Shown here: positions 63,053 through 64,000 of the stretch, piece by piece
How the letters are laid out: each line of letters starts with the position of its first letter
Position numbering within the stretch: position 1 is the stretch's first letter
Assembly (NCBI RefSeq): GCF_963259705.1
Contig: NC_081846.1
Location: 95,678,641 to 95,742,640, forward strand
Source: Myotis daubentonii
Taxonomy: Eukaryota > Chordata > Mammalia > Chiroptera > Vespertilionidae
Direction of reading: 5' to 3'
Length of the DNA stretch: 64,000 bases
Translations under genes and position numbers: made by a program
The notes under the pieces: generated by a model
The model's input: only the letters and a program-made list of their open reading frames with translations
The model's database searches: none
Told to the model about the DNA's origin: nothing

Positions 63053-64000
63053 CCTAAATACATTCTTACTATATTTACTGTTGTATTCAATCACGGAGGT
63101 TTCCAGTGGAAAGCTGTGCAATAACGAAAATACTGGTAATATTTAGGTCTCCGGGTACTTCCGGTGGCGTTTTCACGGGACTGTGCTTAGAAATATTAAG
63201 AGTTGATGATTACAGAGCTCAGAATTGGTGTCTAACGCCTTGGAATGACGAGAATAATGTTTCTGTTTACAATTAAGGAGGATTGGCTTTGGTGTTTTTT
63301 CGTGTGAATCAGTTAAAATGGTGACGATTCCGGTAAATACTTCTAAGCAAACTGTCTAATTTTGGTAAAACTGTTAAAATACACAATGATAGTTCACAGA
63401 AATGACTAAGAACGTGTAAGAAACACCTCAAGTACACGTAAATAGAGTCTTACTACATTTACTGTCTCATTCATTCACGGAGGTTTCCAGTGGAAAGCTG
63501 TGAAATGACGCAAATACTGGTAATATTTACGTCTCCGGGTACTTCCGGTGGCGTTCTCACGGGACTGTGCTTTCAAAAATTAAGAGTTCATGCTTACAGA
63601 GCTCAGAATTGGTGTCTGAAGCCTTGGAATGACGAGAATATTTTTTCTCTTTACAATTAAGGAGGATAGGCTTTGGCGTTTTTTTGTGTGAATCAGTTAA
63701 AATGGTGAACATTCCGGTAAATACTTCTAAGCAAACTGTCTAATTTTGGTAAAACTGTTAAAATACACAATGATAGTTCCCAGAAAGGACTAACAACGTG
63801 TAAGAAACACCTCAAGTACACTTAAATAGATTCTTACTACATTTACTGTCGTATTCAATCACGGAGCTTTCTAGCGGAAAGCTGTGAAATGACGCAAATA
63901 CTGGTAATATTTACGTCTCCGGGTACTTCCGGTGGCGTTTTTACGGGACTGTGCTTTGAAATATTAAGAGTTCATGCTTACAGAGCTCAGAATTGGTGTC
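63053..64000 (+). repeat. Start of a further tandem 3-mer step (1,153 bp)
   Basis: Repeats 61900-62847 at an offset of 1,153 bp (GAGCTTTCTAGCGG at 62711 and 63864). The GCAATAACG variant at 63119 matches 39674 rather than 61966 (GCAATGACG), so this piece resembles the 39.6-40.6 kb version. It is cut by the window end. Confidence 0.78.

Larger units (their letters stand above)
1..64000 (+). repeat. Satellite DNA array, ~384-bp monomer, head to tail
   Basis: The same ~384-bp sequence recurs from the first base to the last, always in the same orientation. It can be anchored on the GTG that follows GGAGGTTTCYA: positions 269, 653, 1037, 1421, 1794, 2167, 2551, 2935, 3319, 3692 and so on, with spacings of 384 or 373 and small T-tract changes (374, 385, 386). 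Both window ends lie inside a monomer, so the array continues outwards on both sides. Neighbouring monomers differ by a few to perhaps 10%, whereas copies of higher-order units are nearly identical. No unrelated sequence of even 50 bp interrupts the array. Arrays like this are typical of eukaryotic centromeric or heterochromatic satellites. I cannot match it to a named family; the function (centromere, other heterochromatin, or none) is inference. Confidence 0.98.

Noticed and set aside
1..64000. CRISPR array
   Set aside because: The repeat unit is ~384 bp with no unique spacers; every part of each unit is repeated.
1..64000. Primate alpha satellite or another well-known satellite
   Set aside because: Monomer length (384, not 171) and sequence do not fit alpha satellite, and I do not recognise it as any other named family. 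I prefer no name to a guess.
1..64000. Transposon, rDNA spacer or telomeric insertions
   Set aside because: No break in the monomer register larger than 11 bp, no terminal repeats, no TTAGGG-type runs and no rRNA-like sequence anywhere.

Overview
The whole 64 kb window is one uninterrupted satellite DNA array. A monomer of about 384 bp (373-386 bp) repeats head to tail, always in the same orientation, roughly 166 times. I find no unique flanking DNA, no transposon, no RNA gene and no credible protein gene on either strand. Many kilobases of near-identical tandem repeat with nested higher-order repeats (HORs) point to a eukaryotic nuclear genome, most likely centromeric, pericentromeric or other heterochromatin. 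I do not recognise the monomer as a named family and cannot name the species. By hand count the monomer is about 38% GC, with about a dozen CpGs, which is not obviously CpG-depleted.

Monomer anatomy (anchor = the GTG after GGAGGTTTCYA): a CpG-rich front third with a perfect ETS-type site (ACTTCCGGT); a middle third with an invariant GAGCTC; a T tract of 6-9 T; an AT-rich A-tract segment; and a 'junction box' of about 90 bp that exists in three linked haplotypes. An 11-bp deletion in the junction box defines a 373-bp short class.

Layout: 1-3731, 5-mer HOR (1,898 bp), two copies. 2722-8036, 7-mer (2,668 bp), two copies. 8037-11841, mixed monomers, part homologous to the 17-22 kb block. 11842-17559, 8-mer (3,053 bp), two copies, the second partial. 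17189-22615, a different 7-mer (2,690 bp), two apparently identical copies. 22616-28085, mixed. 28086-35304, 12-mer offset (4,600 bp), second copy partial. 34-41 kb, interleaved 10-mer (3,832 bp) and 8-mer (3,063 bp) offsets. 39957-53800, 13-mer (5,000 bp) in three copies, the third reduced to an 11-mer (4,231 bp), each holding a nested 3-mer duplication (1,152 bp). 53800-58152, mixed. 58153-63052, a displaced copy of 32799-37697 about 25.35 kb away. 63053-64000, the start of another 3-mer tandem step.

The biology here is array evolution: repeated unequal exchange and segmental amplification with changing register, local homogenisation, and a left-to-right change in monomer subfamilies. Short open frames of 66-84 codons recur only because the monomer recurs; I judge them non-coding. 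Boundaries of HOR copies come from reading diagnostic variants by eye and are good to some tens of bases at best.
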